DNA from: Pseudogemmobacter hezensis
Lineage (GTDB): Bacteria; Pseudomonadota; Alphaproteobacteria; Rhodobacterales; Rhodobacteraceae
Reading direction: 5' to 3'
Assembly (NCBI RefSeq): GCF_013155295.1
Contig: NZ_JABJXT010000013.1
Location: forward strand, 1-64,000
DNA: 64,000 nt
The translations under genes were made by a program, and so were the position numbers. Below the pieces are notes generated by a model. That model ran no database searches, had not been told where the DNA came from, and was given only the letters and a program-made list of their open reading frames with translations. The stretch's first letter is position 1, and every line of letters begins with the position of its first letter. Below are positions 56,744-64,000 of the stretch, one piece after another.

Positions 56744-59173
56744 TCAGAAAGGGATTTCGGCGTCAGACTCGGCCAGGGTGACAAATCCGGCTTTCACGTG
56801 TTTCACGCCAGCCTTGTCGAAGATGACCTCAAACGTATCTGCCTCGATATCCAGAATTCGGCCATAGCCGAATTTCTGATTGAACACGCGATCACCAACC
56901 GAAAACCCGGCCAGCGCCTCGGTATCAAGCGTCAAAGATCGTTTTGGGGCCACTGATTTGGGGGAGGCGCTGCTTTGCAGCCGACGCCAGCCGGGCGAGT
57001 TATAGACATCCGCCTTTGTCGCCCGTGTCTCGATGTCAGAGCCGAATCCGCCCATTGCCGCGCCATAGCCGCCGCCCATCAGACCGGGCGGCGTGAGGAT
57101 TTCGACATGCTGGACGGGCAGTTCGTCGATATAGCGCGATGGTGCCTGCGATTGCCACTGGCCATAAACCCGGCGGTTTGAGGCGAATGAGATATAGCAA
57201 AGCTCTTCAGCGCGGGTGATGCCGACATAGGCGAGGCGGCGCTCTTCCTCAATGCCTTTCAGCCCGGATTCGTCGATGCTGCGCTGGCTGGGGAAAAGCC
57301 CCTCCTCCCAGCCGGGCAGGAACACCACCGGAAATTCCAGCCCCTTGGCGGCATGCAGCGTCATGATTGAGACTTTTTCAGCCGCATCGGCGCTGTCATT
57401 CTCCATCACCAGCGCCACATGCTCCAAAAAACCCTGCAGGCTGTCGAATTGCTCCAGCGCTTTGACCAGTTCTTTCAGGTTGTCCAGCCGGCCCTCGGCA
57501 TCGGGGTTTTTGTCTTTCTCGGCGTTTTGCCACATCGAGACATAGCCCGATTCCTCCAGGATCCGCTCGGCGAGGCGCACATGGCCGGTGACAGTGGCGG
57601 GCGGGGTCTCTGGCAAAAGCGGCTCGATCACCTGATCCGACACATCAGGGCGAACCCCCAGCACATCCTGGTGCCAGCCGTCGATCGCCGTCACAAACTG
57701 GCGCAGCTGGCCCGCGCCCTTGCCGCCGATCCCGCCTGTGGCCACCAGGCTGCGGGCGCCCTCATGCTGGCTCATGCCGATGCGCCGCGCCTCGGCGCGG
57801 ATCGAGGCGGTTGCCTTGTCGCCAAGCCCGCGTTTGGGCAGGTTCACCACCCGCTCGAAGGCCAGATCATCCTCGGGCGAGACCGCGAGGCGGAAATAGG
57901 CCATCGCATCGCGGATCTCCTGGCGCTCGTAAAAGCGCGGGCCGCCGATCACGCGGTAGGGCAGGCCGATGGTCAGGAAACGGTCCTCAAAGGCGCGCAT
58001 CTGGTGGCTGGCGCGAACCAGAATAGCCTGTGCGTTCAGCCCTACCGGCGCATGGCCACGGGTGCCGCGCTGCAGCGCCTCGACCTCTTCGCCGATGCCG
58101 CGGGCCTCTTCTTCACCGTCCCAATAGCCGGTCAGGCGCACCTTTTCGCCGTCCTCGACCTCGGTCCAGAGGGTCTTGCCAAGGCGGTTCGCATTGCCCT
58201 GGATCACCCCCGAGGCCGCCCCCAGAATATGCGGGGTCGAGCGGTAATTCTGTTCCAGCCGGATCACTTTGGCACCGGGGAAATCCTTCTCGAACTTCAG
58301 GATATTGCCGACCTCGGCGCCCCTCCAGCCATAGATCGACTGATCGTCATCGCCCACGCAGCAGATGTTCTGATGCGCCTGCGCCAGCAGCCGCAGCCAG
58401 AGATACTGGCAGACATTGGTATCCTGATACTCATCAACCAGAATATAGCGGAACCTGCGCTGATACTCGGCCAGCACATCCGGATGGGCGCGAAACAGCG
58501 TCACGCAATGCAGCAGCAGATCGCCGAAATCACAGGCGTTCAGGGCGCGCAGCCGCTCCTGGTATTGGGCGTAGAGCTCGGTGCCGCGATTGGCAAAGGC
58601 CCCCGCCTCGGAGGAGGGCACCTTGTCCGGCGTCCAGGCGCGGTTCTTCCAGGCGTCGATCAGCCCGGCCAGCATCCGCGGCGGCCAACGTTTTTCATCA
58701 AGCCCGGCGGCCTGGATCTGCTGTTTCAAAAGCCGCAGCTGATCATCGGTGTCGAGGATGGTAAAGCTGGATTTCAGGCCGACCAGCTCTGCATGGCGGC
58801 GCAGGATCTTGACGCTGAGCGAGTGGAACGTGCCCATCCAGGGCATCCCCTCGGCATGCTGCATCATGCGCGTGACGCGCTCTTTCATCTCGCGGGCGGC
58901 TTTATTGGTGAATGTGACCGCGAGGATCCCGCCGCCATGCGCCCGGCCCTCGGCCATCAGATGCACGATCCGGGCCGTCAGCGCCCGCGTCTTGCCGGTG
59001 CCGGCCCCGGCAAGCATCAGGACCGGGCCGTCCAGCGTCAGCACCGCCTCAAGCTGAGAGGCGTTCAGCCCGTCGAGATAGGGTTTCGGACGCGCCGCAA
59101 GAGCACGCTGCGAAAGCGGCACGGGCGCGGCTGCTGCTGCCTCGAAGGCGTCGTTTTCATCCCAAGGATCCAT
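56744..59173 (-). CDS. uvrD: UvrD/PcrA-type ATP-dependent DNA helicase
   Basis: An 809-aa superfamily 1A 3'-5' helicase. Walker A AGAGTGKT (55-62), AVTFTNKAAREMKERV (Ia), YILVDEYQDTN (II), GDDDQSIYGWRGA (III), LEQNYRSTPHIL (IV), MTLHAAKGLEFPVVFLPG (V) and EERRLAYVGITRAEE (VI) occur in order. The C-terminal region VGDRVFNQKFGYGRILDIEAD is the PcrA/UvrD tudor-like RNA-polymerase-interacting domain. It unwinds DNA in excision repair. The ATG at 59173 was chosen; the open frame extends 37 codons further with no family similarity. Confidence 0.95.
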   Translation of the reverse strand: MDPWDENDAFEAAAAAPVPLSQRALAARPKPYLDGLNASQLEAVLTLDGPVLMLAGAGTGKTRALTARIVHLMAEGRAHGGGILAVTFTNKAAREMKERVTRMMQHAEGMPWMGTFHSLSVKILRRHAELVGLKSSFTILDTDDQLRLLKQQIQAAGLDEKRWPPRMLAGLIDAWKNRAWTPDKVPSSEAGAFANRGTELYAQYQERLRALNACDFGDLLLHCVTLFRAHPDVLAEYQRRFRYILVDEYQDTNVCQYLWLRLLAQAHQNICCVGDDDQSIYGWRGAEVGNILKFEKDFPGAKVIRLEQNYRSTPHILGAASGVIQGNANRLGKTLWTEVEDGEKVRLTGYWDGEEEARGIGEEVEALQRGTRGHAPVGLNAQAILVRASHQMRAFEDRFLTIGLPYRVIGGPRFYERQEIRDAMAYFRLAVSPEDDLAFERVVNLPKRGLGDKATASIRAEARRIGMSQHEGARSLVATGGIGGKGAGQLRQFVTAIDGWHQDVLGVRPDVSDQVIEPLLPETPPATVTGHVRLAERILEESGYVSMWQNAEKDKNPDAEGRLDNLKELVKALEQFDSLQGFLEHVALVMENDSADAAEKVSIMTLHAAKGLEFPVVFLPGWEEGLFPSQRSIDESGLKGIEEERRLAYVGITRAEELCYISFASNRRVYGQWQSQAPSRYIDELPVQHVEILTPPGLMGGGYGAAMGGFGSDIETRATKADVYNSPGWRRLQSSASPKSVAPKRSLTLDTEALAGFSVGDRVFNQKFGYGRILDIEADTFEVIFDKAGVKHVKAGFVTLAESDAEIPF

Positions 59174-59344
59174 AGCGGGGAATCTAGCGCGGTGTTTCCT
59201 GATGTTCAAGGAATGTTCTGGAAAGATTTGAGGGTGTCCCTGGGCTGATTTTGCGGAACAGGTTCTGGGCCGACAGCGGAGCACGACGGCTGAGCTGCAG
59301 GCGAAAGGTCAGGCTGATCCACGATTCCGGATGAGCCACCCCGA

Positions 59345-59998
59345 TCATTCAGCTCGATGTGAGCGAAAAGTCCGGAAGCGGTCCGCACGGCAATCCGGGA
59401 TGCGCACCGGCGCGTCTCCCTTCTTCCCACACAGGCACCCGGGGCGGCTGAAGAGACCCGGGAAGCGCTGCATTACCACATACGCCGCGCCGGTCTCGAC
59501 TACCTCGTGCCCACCAGCAACAAGCCCACCGTCAATGCCGGAACCGTCCACAATTGGGGGCAGCCGTAAGGACAGCGAGGGGGCCTCTTCTTCTTTTACG
59601 GTAAAGCCATGCCCCCGCAGTTCATCCGCGCCGCGCCGCGCCGCAGCAAAGGCATTGGCAATCAAGCCGGGAATGATGAACAGCAGCCCCGGCAGCACAG
59701 CAAGAATCCCAGCCCACCACGGCCAGCCCATCACTTCGACAGCCCCGAAATAGCTGCCGATGCTCATCGGAAGCATGAGCCGCAGGAACAAGGCGAGCGC
59801 CAGGCCGCGTTCTTCGACGAGCGCGAGCTGCACATTGACGGTGTCGCGGTTCATCTCACAGGCGTCGGCCAGGAAGGCCTGTGTCGGAAAGCACCCGTGT
59901 TCCAGGTTGTGGTAGTCAGCCAGCACCAGCAGAACGATCTTTGCCGATGGCTTCAGGCCGTGCTGATCGAAGGCCCAGTTTGTTGCGCGATGACTCAT
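59345..59998 (-). CDS. HTH-protein N terminus fused to an unrelated membrane segment
   Basis: A 217-aa frame. Residues 1-66 (SHRATNWAFDQHGLKPSAKI, FPTQAFLADACEMNRDTV) are a winged-HTH of the kind found in phage or plasmid replication/regulatory proteins. From about residue 67 the sequence changes to a hydrophobic stretch (GWPWWAGILAVLPGLLFIIPG) and then a polar tail with no HTH-family similarity. An internal ATG near residue 75 could start a separate small membrane protein. It lies beside tRNA-Thr, a common integration site, so this may be a scarred mobile element. The 171 bases between it and uvrD show no gene. Confidence 0.5.
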   Translation of the reverse strand: MSHRATNWAFDQHGLKPSAKIVLLVLADYHNLEHGCFPTQAFLADACEMNRDTVNVQLALVEERGLALALFLRLMLPMSIGSYFGAVEVMGWPWWAGILAVLPGLLFIIPGLIANAFAAARRGADELRGHGFTVKEEEAPSLSLRLPPIVDGSGIDGGLVAGGHEVVETGAAYVVMQRFPGLFSRPGCLCGKKGDAPVRIPDCRADRFRTFRSHRAE

Positions 59999-60150
59999 GC
60001 CGCAACCCCAGGCACAGCCACCTTGGAGCGCGCGCGGGAAACGGGCTGAGAACGCGCTCCGCAGCGCTGTACGGGAATCTTACGAGCGTTCCCCGAAAAC
60101 AGCTGCACGATCCTGCAAAGTGCAAAATCTGCTGCGGCGATCAATCCTAT

Positions 60151-60165
60151 AAGTATTTGATACTT
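60151..60165. other. Inverted repeat downstream of tRNA-Thr
   Basis: AAGTAT-TTG-ATACTT lies 10 bases past the tRNA 3' end in an AT-rich patch. It could be a weak terminator or a recombination-site core; no second copy of the tRNA 3' end was seen in the window. Confidence 0.3.
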
Positions 60166-60175
60166 TGGGTATAAA

Positions 60176-60250
<75 letters not shown>

Positions 60251-60506
60251 ATACCTGCTTTTTTCATTTGTCCCTGCCTGTTTACAGGCGCTGAACAAAC
60301 GGTTCAAAAGCAATTAACTAACGCCAAAACTGGTCAGGATCTTTTCCCGCATCCGCGGGGATTTTCACCCGGCGACCAGTCTGTCGCTTCGTTGGGCGGG
60401 AGATACCCAGAAACTTTCCGGGCTGCAAGCCCCTTTTCTCAAATCCATGCAACATCTTGCAGTGACCTATAGACCGTGCCCCAGGGACAGGGTAATTCAT
60501 GCCCCT

Positions 60507-60719
60507 ATGGAACAGGCGCCAGACAGTAAAAACGCCGCAAAGGCGGCGCGTAGCGTGGGGAAATCCCGCGATGACAGGCTGAAGGCCGCGCTTAAGGCCA
60601 ATATGGCAAGGCGCAAACTTCAGGCAAAAGGGCGGGCTGCCGAAGAGCGTGAGGCACCCGGGGCAGAGCAGGGCACCTCTGGCAGGGCGGCAGACGATAC
60701 CGATGCGGGGCCGTTCTGA
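60507..60719 (+). CDS. Small basic conserved hypothetical protein
   Basis: A 70-aa, highly charged, probably helical then disordered protein. GKSRDDRLKAALKANMARRKLQAKGRAAEE is a motif I associate with short Rhodobacteraceae proteins encoded before murA. There is no signal peptide or membrane segment, and the ribosome binding site is unclear. It lies 173 bases upstream of murA on the same strand. Function unknown. Confidence 0.65.
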   Translation: MEQAPDSKNAAKAARSVGKSRDDRLKAALKANMARRKLQAKGRAAEEREAPGAEQGTSGRAADDTDAGPF

Positions 60720-60892
60720 AGCGTGATGGCCCTGCAGGGCACTGGCCTGAACGGCGCAGGGCTGAGCGAAATCAGGGCATTCTTTCGCCCCTGGCGGTGA
60801 TCGGGCTTTCGGCTGCGGTAAATCTGCGGCATGGGATTCGCGGCATAGAAATATGGCGCAGGCATAACAGAGAAAAGGTGTAGGTGGCGGGC

Positions 60893-62161
60893 ATGGATTC
60901 GATTCTGGTCAAGGGCAACGGGCCGCTTAACGGGGTGATTCCCATCGCAGGTGCGAAAAATGCCTGTCTGACGCTGATGCCGGCGACGCTTTTGTCGGAA
61001 GAGCCGCTGACGCTGACCAATGCGCCGCGCCTCTCGGATATCCGCACCATGACCAGCCTCCTGCAATCGCTGGGGGTTGAGGTCTCGGCGCTGCAGGATG
61101 GCAAGGTCATCACCATGTCCTCGCATGGCACGCTGAACCCGACCGCCGATTATGATATCGTGCGCAAGATGCGGGCCTCGAACCTGGTGCTGGGCCCGCT
61201 GCTGGCGCGGCTTGGCCATGCGGTCGTCTCGCTGCCGGGGGGCTGCGCGATCGGGGCGCGGCCGATGGATATCCATATCGACGCGCTCAGCGCTCTGGGC
61301 GCCGATATCGAGCTGCGTGACGGCTATCTGCATGCCAAAACGCAGGGCGGGCTGAAGGGTGCGGTGCATGAGATGCGCTTTGCCTCTGTGGGCGCGACCG
61401 AGAATTTCGTGATGGCGGCGACGCTGGCCAAGGGCACCTCGGTCCTGAAAAACGCCGCACGTGAGCCGGAAATCGTCGATCTGGTGCATTGTCTGCGCCG
61501 CATGGGCGCGCAGATCTCGGGCGAGGGCACCTCGACCATCGAAATCCAGGGCGTTTCTGCGCTGAAAGGGGCCACCCATCCGGTGGTGACTGATCGGATT
61601 GAGCTGGGCACCTATATGCTGGCCCCCGCGATCTGCGGCGGCGAGGTGGAATGCCTTGGCGGGCGGATCGACCTGCTGGCGGCCTTTTGTGAGAAACTCG
61701 ACGCGGCGGGTATTTCCGTCACTGAGACCGAAAAGGGCCTGAAAGTTGCGCGCAAGAATGGCCGCGTGAAGGCCGTTGATGTGGTGACCGAGCCTTTCCC
61801 CGGCTTCCCGACCGATCTGCAGGCGCAGATGATGGCGCTTTTGTGCACCGCCGAGGGCACCAGCGTGTTGGAAGAGAAGATCTTCGAGAATCGCTTCATG
61901 CATGCGCCGGAACTGATGCGGATGGGCGCGAAGATTGAGGTCCACGGCGGTCATGCCACCGTGCATGGCGTTGAGAAACTGCGCGGCGCGCCGGTGATGG
62001 CGACCGATCTGCGGGCTTCTGTCTCGCTGATTCTGGCAGGCCTCGCGGCTGAGGGTGAAACCGTGGTCAGCCGCGTCTATCACCTTGATCGCGGTTATGA
62101 GCGGGTCGAGGAAAAGCTTTTGGCCTGCGGTGCGCATATCGAGCGCATCAGCGGCAGCTGA
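60893..62161 (+). CDS. murA: UDP-N-acetylglucosamine 1-carboxyvinyltransferase
   Basis: A 422-aa enzyme for the first committed step of peptidoglycan synthesis (PEP + UDP-GlcNAc). GAKNACL holds the Lys-Asn pair (22-23 region), and the PEP-binding, fosfomycin-sensitive Cys118 lies in [13 protein letters not shown]. The repeat-domain inside-out barrel is complete, ending [26 protein letters not shown] precedes the ATG; a GTG three codons earlier is possible. Confidence 0.97.
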   Translation: MDSILVKGNGPLNGVIPIAGAKNACLTLMPATLLSEEPLTLTNAPRLSDIRTMTSLLQSLGVEVSALQDGKVITMSSHGTLNPTADYDIVRKMRASNLVLGPLLARLGHAVVSLPGGCAIGARPMDIHIDALSALGADIELRDGYLHAKTQGGLKGAVHEMRFASVGATENFVMAATLAKGTSVLKNAAREPEIVDLVHCLRRMGAQISGEGTSTIEIQGVSALKGATHPVVTDRIELGTYMLAPAICGGEVECLGGRIDLLAAFCEKLDAAGISVTETEKGLKVARKNGRVKAVDVVTEPFPGFPTDLQAQMMALLCTAEGTSVLEEKIFENRFMHAPELMRMGAKIEVHGGHATVHGVEKLRGAPVMATDLRASVSLILAGLAAEGETVVSRVYHLDRGYERVEEKLLACGAHIERISGS

Positions 62162-62174
62162 TGGGGGGGCAAAT

Positions 62175-62663
62175 ATGGCCGATGCACGTTTTGAGGATGG
62201 TGATGAGGGGCCGCTGAACCTGCTGGGCCAGTCGCCCGAGGATCTGACGGTCATGGCCAGCCTGCTTCAGGATGCGGTCCTGCCCGCATCCGAGATGAAA
62301 TATGACCGCAAGCGCCGCCGTTTCGCGGCGCTGGTGAACCGCTTTCGCTGGGAAGATGCCCAGGCGGCCGAACGTGCGGGCCGCCCGTTCGAGCGGGTGC
62401 GCAGCCTTTTGACCGTCGACGACGTGCTGGAAGTGCGCAGCCAGGGGATCACGCCCGGCGACGCCGATCAGGTGCTGTCGCTGCTGGATCTGACCTGGAT
62501 CGCGGGCGAGGATGGCACCGGACGGCTGCAGCTGATCCTTGCAGGCGACGGGGTGATTGAGCTGGCGGTTGAGGTCATGGACATCACCCTGCGCGATGTG
62601 ACGAAACCCTATCTCGCGCCCTCACGCAAAAAGCCCGACCATGGCGATGGGGCAGGGGCCTGA
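62175..62663 (+). CDS. DUF2948 family protein
   Basis: A 162-aa protein of the DUF2948 family that commonly follows murA in Alphaproteobacteria. EDLTVMASLLQDAVLPASEMKYD and FAALVNRFRWEDA near the N terminus, ERVRSLLTVDDVLEVRSQGI in the middle and ELAVEVMDITLRDVTKPYLAPSRKKPDH at the end are family-like. It lies 13 bases after murA with a GGGGGGG ribosome binding site, so co-transcription is nearly certain. Function unknown. Confidence 0.9.
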   Translation: MADARFEDGDEGPLNLLGQSPEDLTVMASLLQDAVLPASEMKYDRKRRRFAALVNRFRWEDAQAAERAGRPFERVRSLLTVDDVLEVRSQGITPGDADQVLSLLDLTWIAGEDGTGRLQLILAGDGVIELAVEVMDITLRDVTKPYLAPSRKKPDHGDGAGA

Positions 62664-62705
62664 TCCCCAGGGGCACCGGGCCGCATCATCTCGCGGTTAC
62701 TGCGC

Positions 62706-62757
62706 CAGAGCACTGAAACAGCGCACTGAAACTGGCCCCTGAAACAGGGCACTGAGT
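62706..62757. repeat. Four 13-bp tandem units downstream of DUF2948
   Basis: Units at 62706-62718, 62719-62731, 62732-62744 and 62745-62757 follow the pattern cagcgcactgaaa. Each carries TGA, so with a 13-bp period the stops fall in all three plus-strand frames. Confidence 0.85.
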
Positions 62758-62795
62758 ATGAAAAGGGGCGCCCGTGAAAGGCGCCCCTTTTCATA
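62757..62795. terminator. Bidirectional terminator between DUF2948 and livM
   Basis: A 16-bp perfect stem (62757-62772 with 62780-62795) and a 7-base loop, with A and T runs within the arms, between convergent genes. Confidence 0.92.
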
Positions 62796-62827
62796 TTCGG
62801 CCTTTGCCTGAAGGCAGGCCCAGGTGC

Positions 62828-64000
62828 TTATTTCTCGGGTATCAGGCCCTTTGGCGCGAAGCGCAGCACCAGCAGCAGGATCAGCCCCAGCGTCAGCAGC
62901 CGCATATGCGCCGCCGATTCCGCCAGCTGCGTCTTCAGCTGCCCCGCAGGCAGGCCCGAGGTCAGCCAGCCCATCAGCTGCGGCCCGAGGAACTCGACCG
63001 CCAGGTAAAGCCAGCCGATCAGGATGCCGCCCAGGATCGCGCCCTTGTTGTTGCCAGAGCCGCCGACGATCACCATCACCCAGATCAGGAAGGTGAACCG
63101 CAGGGGCATATAGCTGGTGGGCGTCAGCTGACCATCCAGCGAGGTCATCATCGCGCCCGCCAGCCCCACCACCGCCGAGCCGATCACGAAGATCTGCAGA
63201 TGGCGATATTTGACGTTTTTGCCCATCGCGCCGGCGGCGATCTCATTGTCGCGGATAGCGCGGGTCATGCGGCCCCAGGGGCTGTTCAGCGCCCGGTCGC
63301 AGAGCCACAAAAGCACCAGCAGCACCAGGATGAAGAGGGCAGAGTAAAGCAGTTTGACCACAATCGCCGAGGCCGTGACCGGGCTTGCGCTGAGCACATT
63401 GATCCACTCATTGAAAGTGGGGCTGCCCTGCAGCTCCAGCTCGTAAGGAACAGGCCAGGGGCGGGGCAGGTCGATCAGGTTCTTCACACCCCGCGCCAGC
63501 CAGTCCTCATTTCTGAGCATCGCAATGATGATCTCGCCGATCCCCAGCGTGGCGATGGCCAGGTAATCCTCACGCAGGCCAAGCGCCACCTTGCCGATCA
63601 CCCAGGCCGCACCTGCCGCCAGCAGCGCTCCCACCGGCCAGGCCCAGAGCGAGTTCAGCCCAAGCCCGCCGATATGGCCCGCTTTGGCGGAATCATTGGC
63701 CTCGACCGCCGCCACAGCCGGATCAAGGAAGGCGCGATAGATGAAGAAGGCGACCAGCAGGAAGATGATGGTGGCCAGGCTGCGATTGGTGCCTTTGGGC
63801 AGTTTTTTCTGCATCCAGACGGCCAGCGCGATGGCAATGGCGCCAAACACGAGGGCGCTGAAGATCTGCAGCGTGCCCGCCTCCCATGCGCCCGCAACGG
63901 GCTTGCCGGAAACCAGCACCACCGCCAGACCGCCAAGCGCCACCGAGCCGACGATCCCCGCCGAGAACAGCCCCGCCCAACCCCATTGGATATTCACCCC
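62828..64000 (-). CDS. livM: Branched-chain amino-acid ABC transporter permease LivM, 5' end outside window
   Basis: At least 390 aa of a LivM-type permease. NIQWGWAGLFSAGIVGSVALGG is the conserved early LivM segment, which normally lies some tens of residues in, so the gene continues beyond 64000. LREDYLAIATLGIGEIIIAMLRNE and NSPWGRMTRAIRDNEIAAGAMGKNV are the hallmark EAA-like cytoplasmic region; RFTFLIWVMVIVGGSGNNKGAILGG follows. A long insert (about 85-125) occurs between early helices. The C terminus LRFAPKGLIPEK is typical. Confidence 0.92.
   Translation of the reverse strand, partial: GVNIQWGWAGLFSAGIVGSVALGGLAVVLVSGKPVAGAWEAGTLQIFSALVFGAIAIALAVWMQKKLPKGTNRSLATIIFLLVAFFIYRAFLDPAVAAVEANDSAKAGHIGGLGLNSLWAWPVGALLAAGAAWVIGKVALGLREDYLAIATLGIGEIIIAMLRNEDWLARGVKNLIDLPRPWPVPYELELQGSPTFNEWINVLSASPVTASAIVVKLLYSALFILVLLVLLWLCDRALNSPWGRMTRAIRDNEIAAGAMGKNVKYRHLQIFVIGSAVVGLAGAMMTSLDGQLTPTSYMPLRFTFLIWVMVIVGGSGNNKGAILGGILIGWLYLAVEFLGPQLMGWLTSGLPAGQLKTQLAESAAHMRLLTLGLILLLVLRFAPKGLIPEK

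Overview
The window looks like a chromosomal segment of a GC-rich alphaproteobacterium of the Rhodobacteraceae (Paracoccus/Rhodobacter-like). The indications are a class I (archaeal-type) lysyl-tRNA synthetase, a SAM/SAH-type riboswitch directly in front of metK, an alphaproteobacterial zinc-LID adenylate kinase, DUF2948 next to murA, and many small-loop GC-rich terminators. This is inferred from gene content and sequence signatures; no database search was run. Almost all of the window is ordinary chromosome. Foreign DNA is confined to a decayed IS3-type element beside tRNA-Lys and an odd HTH/membrane reading frame beside tRNA-Thr.

Layout. 0-7.5 kb: 5' end of a class II glutamine amidotransferase, the divergent oxyR/katG peroxide-defence pair, the ycjX-ycjF-like stress pair, truA and a small membrane protein. 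7.6-12.4 kb: an acetate-activation group on the minus strand, acs-adk (4-nt overlap) followed by an MHS-type MFS transporter. 12.8-24 kb: a lone parallel beta-helix protein, class I lysS, an OmpA-like/HhH pair, a TerB-like protein, pth and rplY with two plus-strand genes between them, and an MFS exporter. 24-32 kb: aminotransferase plus TetR, a cation diffusion facilitator, an SH3-domain protein, a 2-hydroxyacid dehydrogenase, an orphan glycosyltransferase-like protein, and an endonuclease/phospholipase D pair.

32.3-41.9 kb is the main metabolic unit: a minus-strand run dctQ-dctM-dctP, then a glutamine-synthetase-like ligase, aldehyde dehydrogenase, iron-type alcohol dehydrogenase and DadA-like flavoenzyme, with a divergent RpiR-type regulator and a palindromic operator candidate between them. 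The content suggests TRAP import of an amine or amino alcohol, gamma-glutamyl protection and stepwise oxidation. 42-45.2 kb: a membrane alpha/beta-hydrolase, tRNA-Lys and the IS3 remnant. 45.2-56.7 kb: a family-2-like glycosyltransferase, then the conserved miaB...phoH-ybeY-corC-lnt-metK-trmB order (RNA modification, ribosome maturation, envelope lipoproteins, SAM supply), interrupted after miaB by two small envelope proteins that share a cysteine motif. 56.7-64 kb: a BenE-like transporter, UvrD-type helicase, tRNA-Thr, murA-DUF2948 and the start of a branched-chain amino-acid ABC cluster.

A recurring oddity is that many gene 3' ends carry short (12-18 bp) tandem duplications, several with TGA inside each unit, so that stop codons are stacked in several frames.
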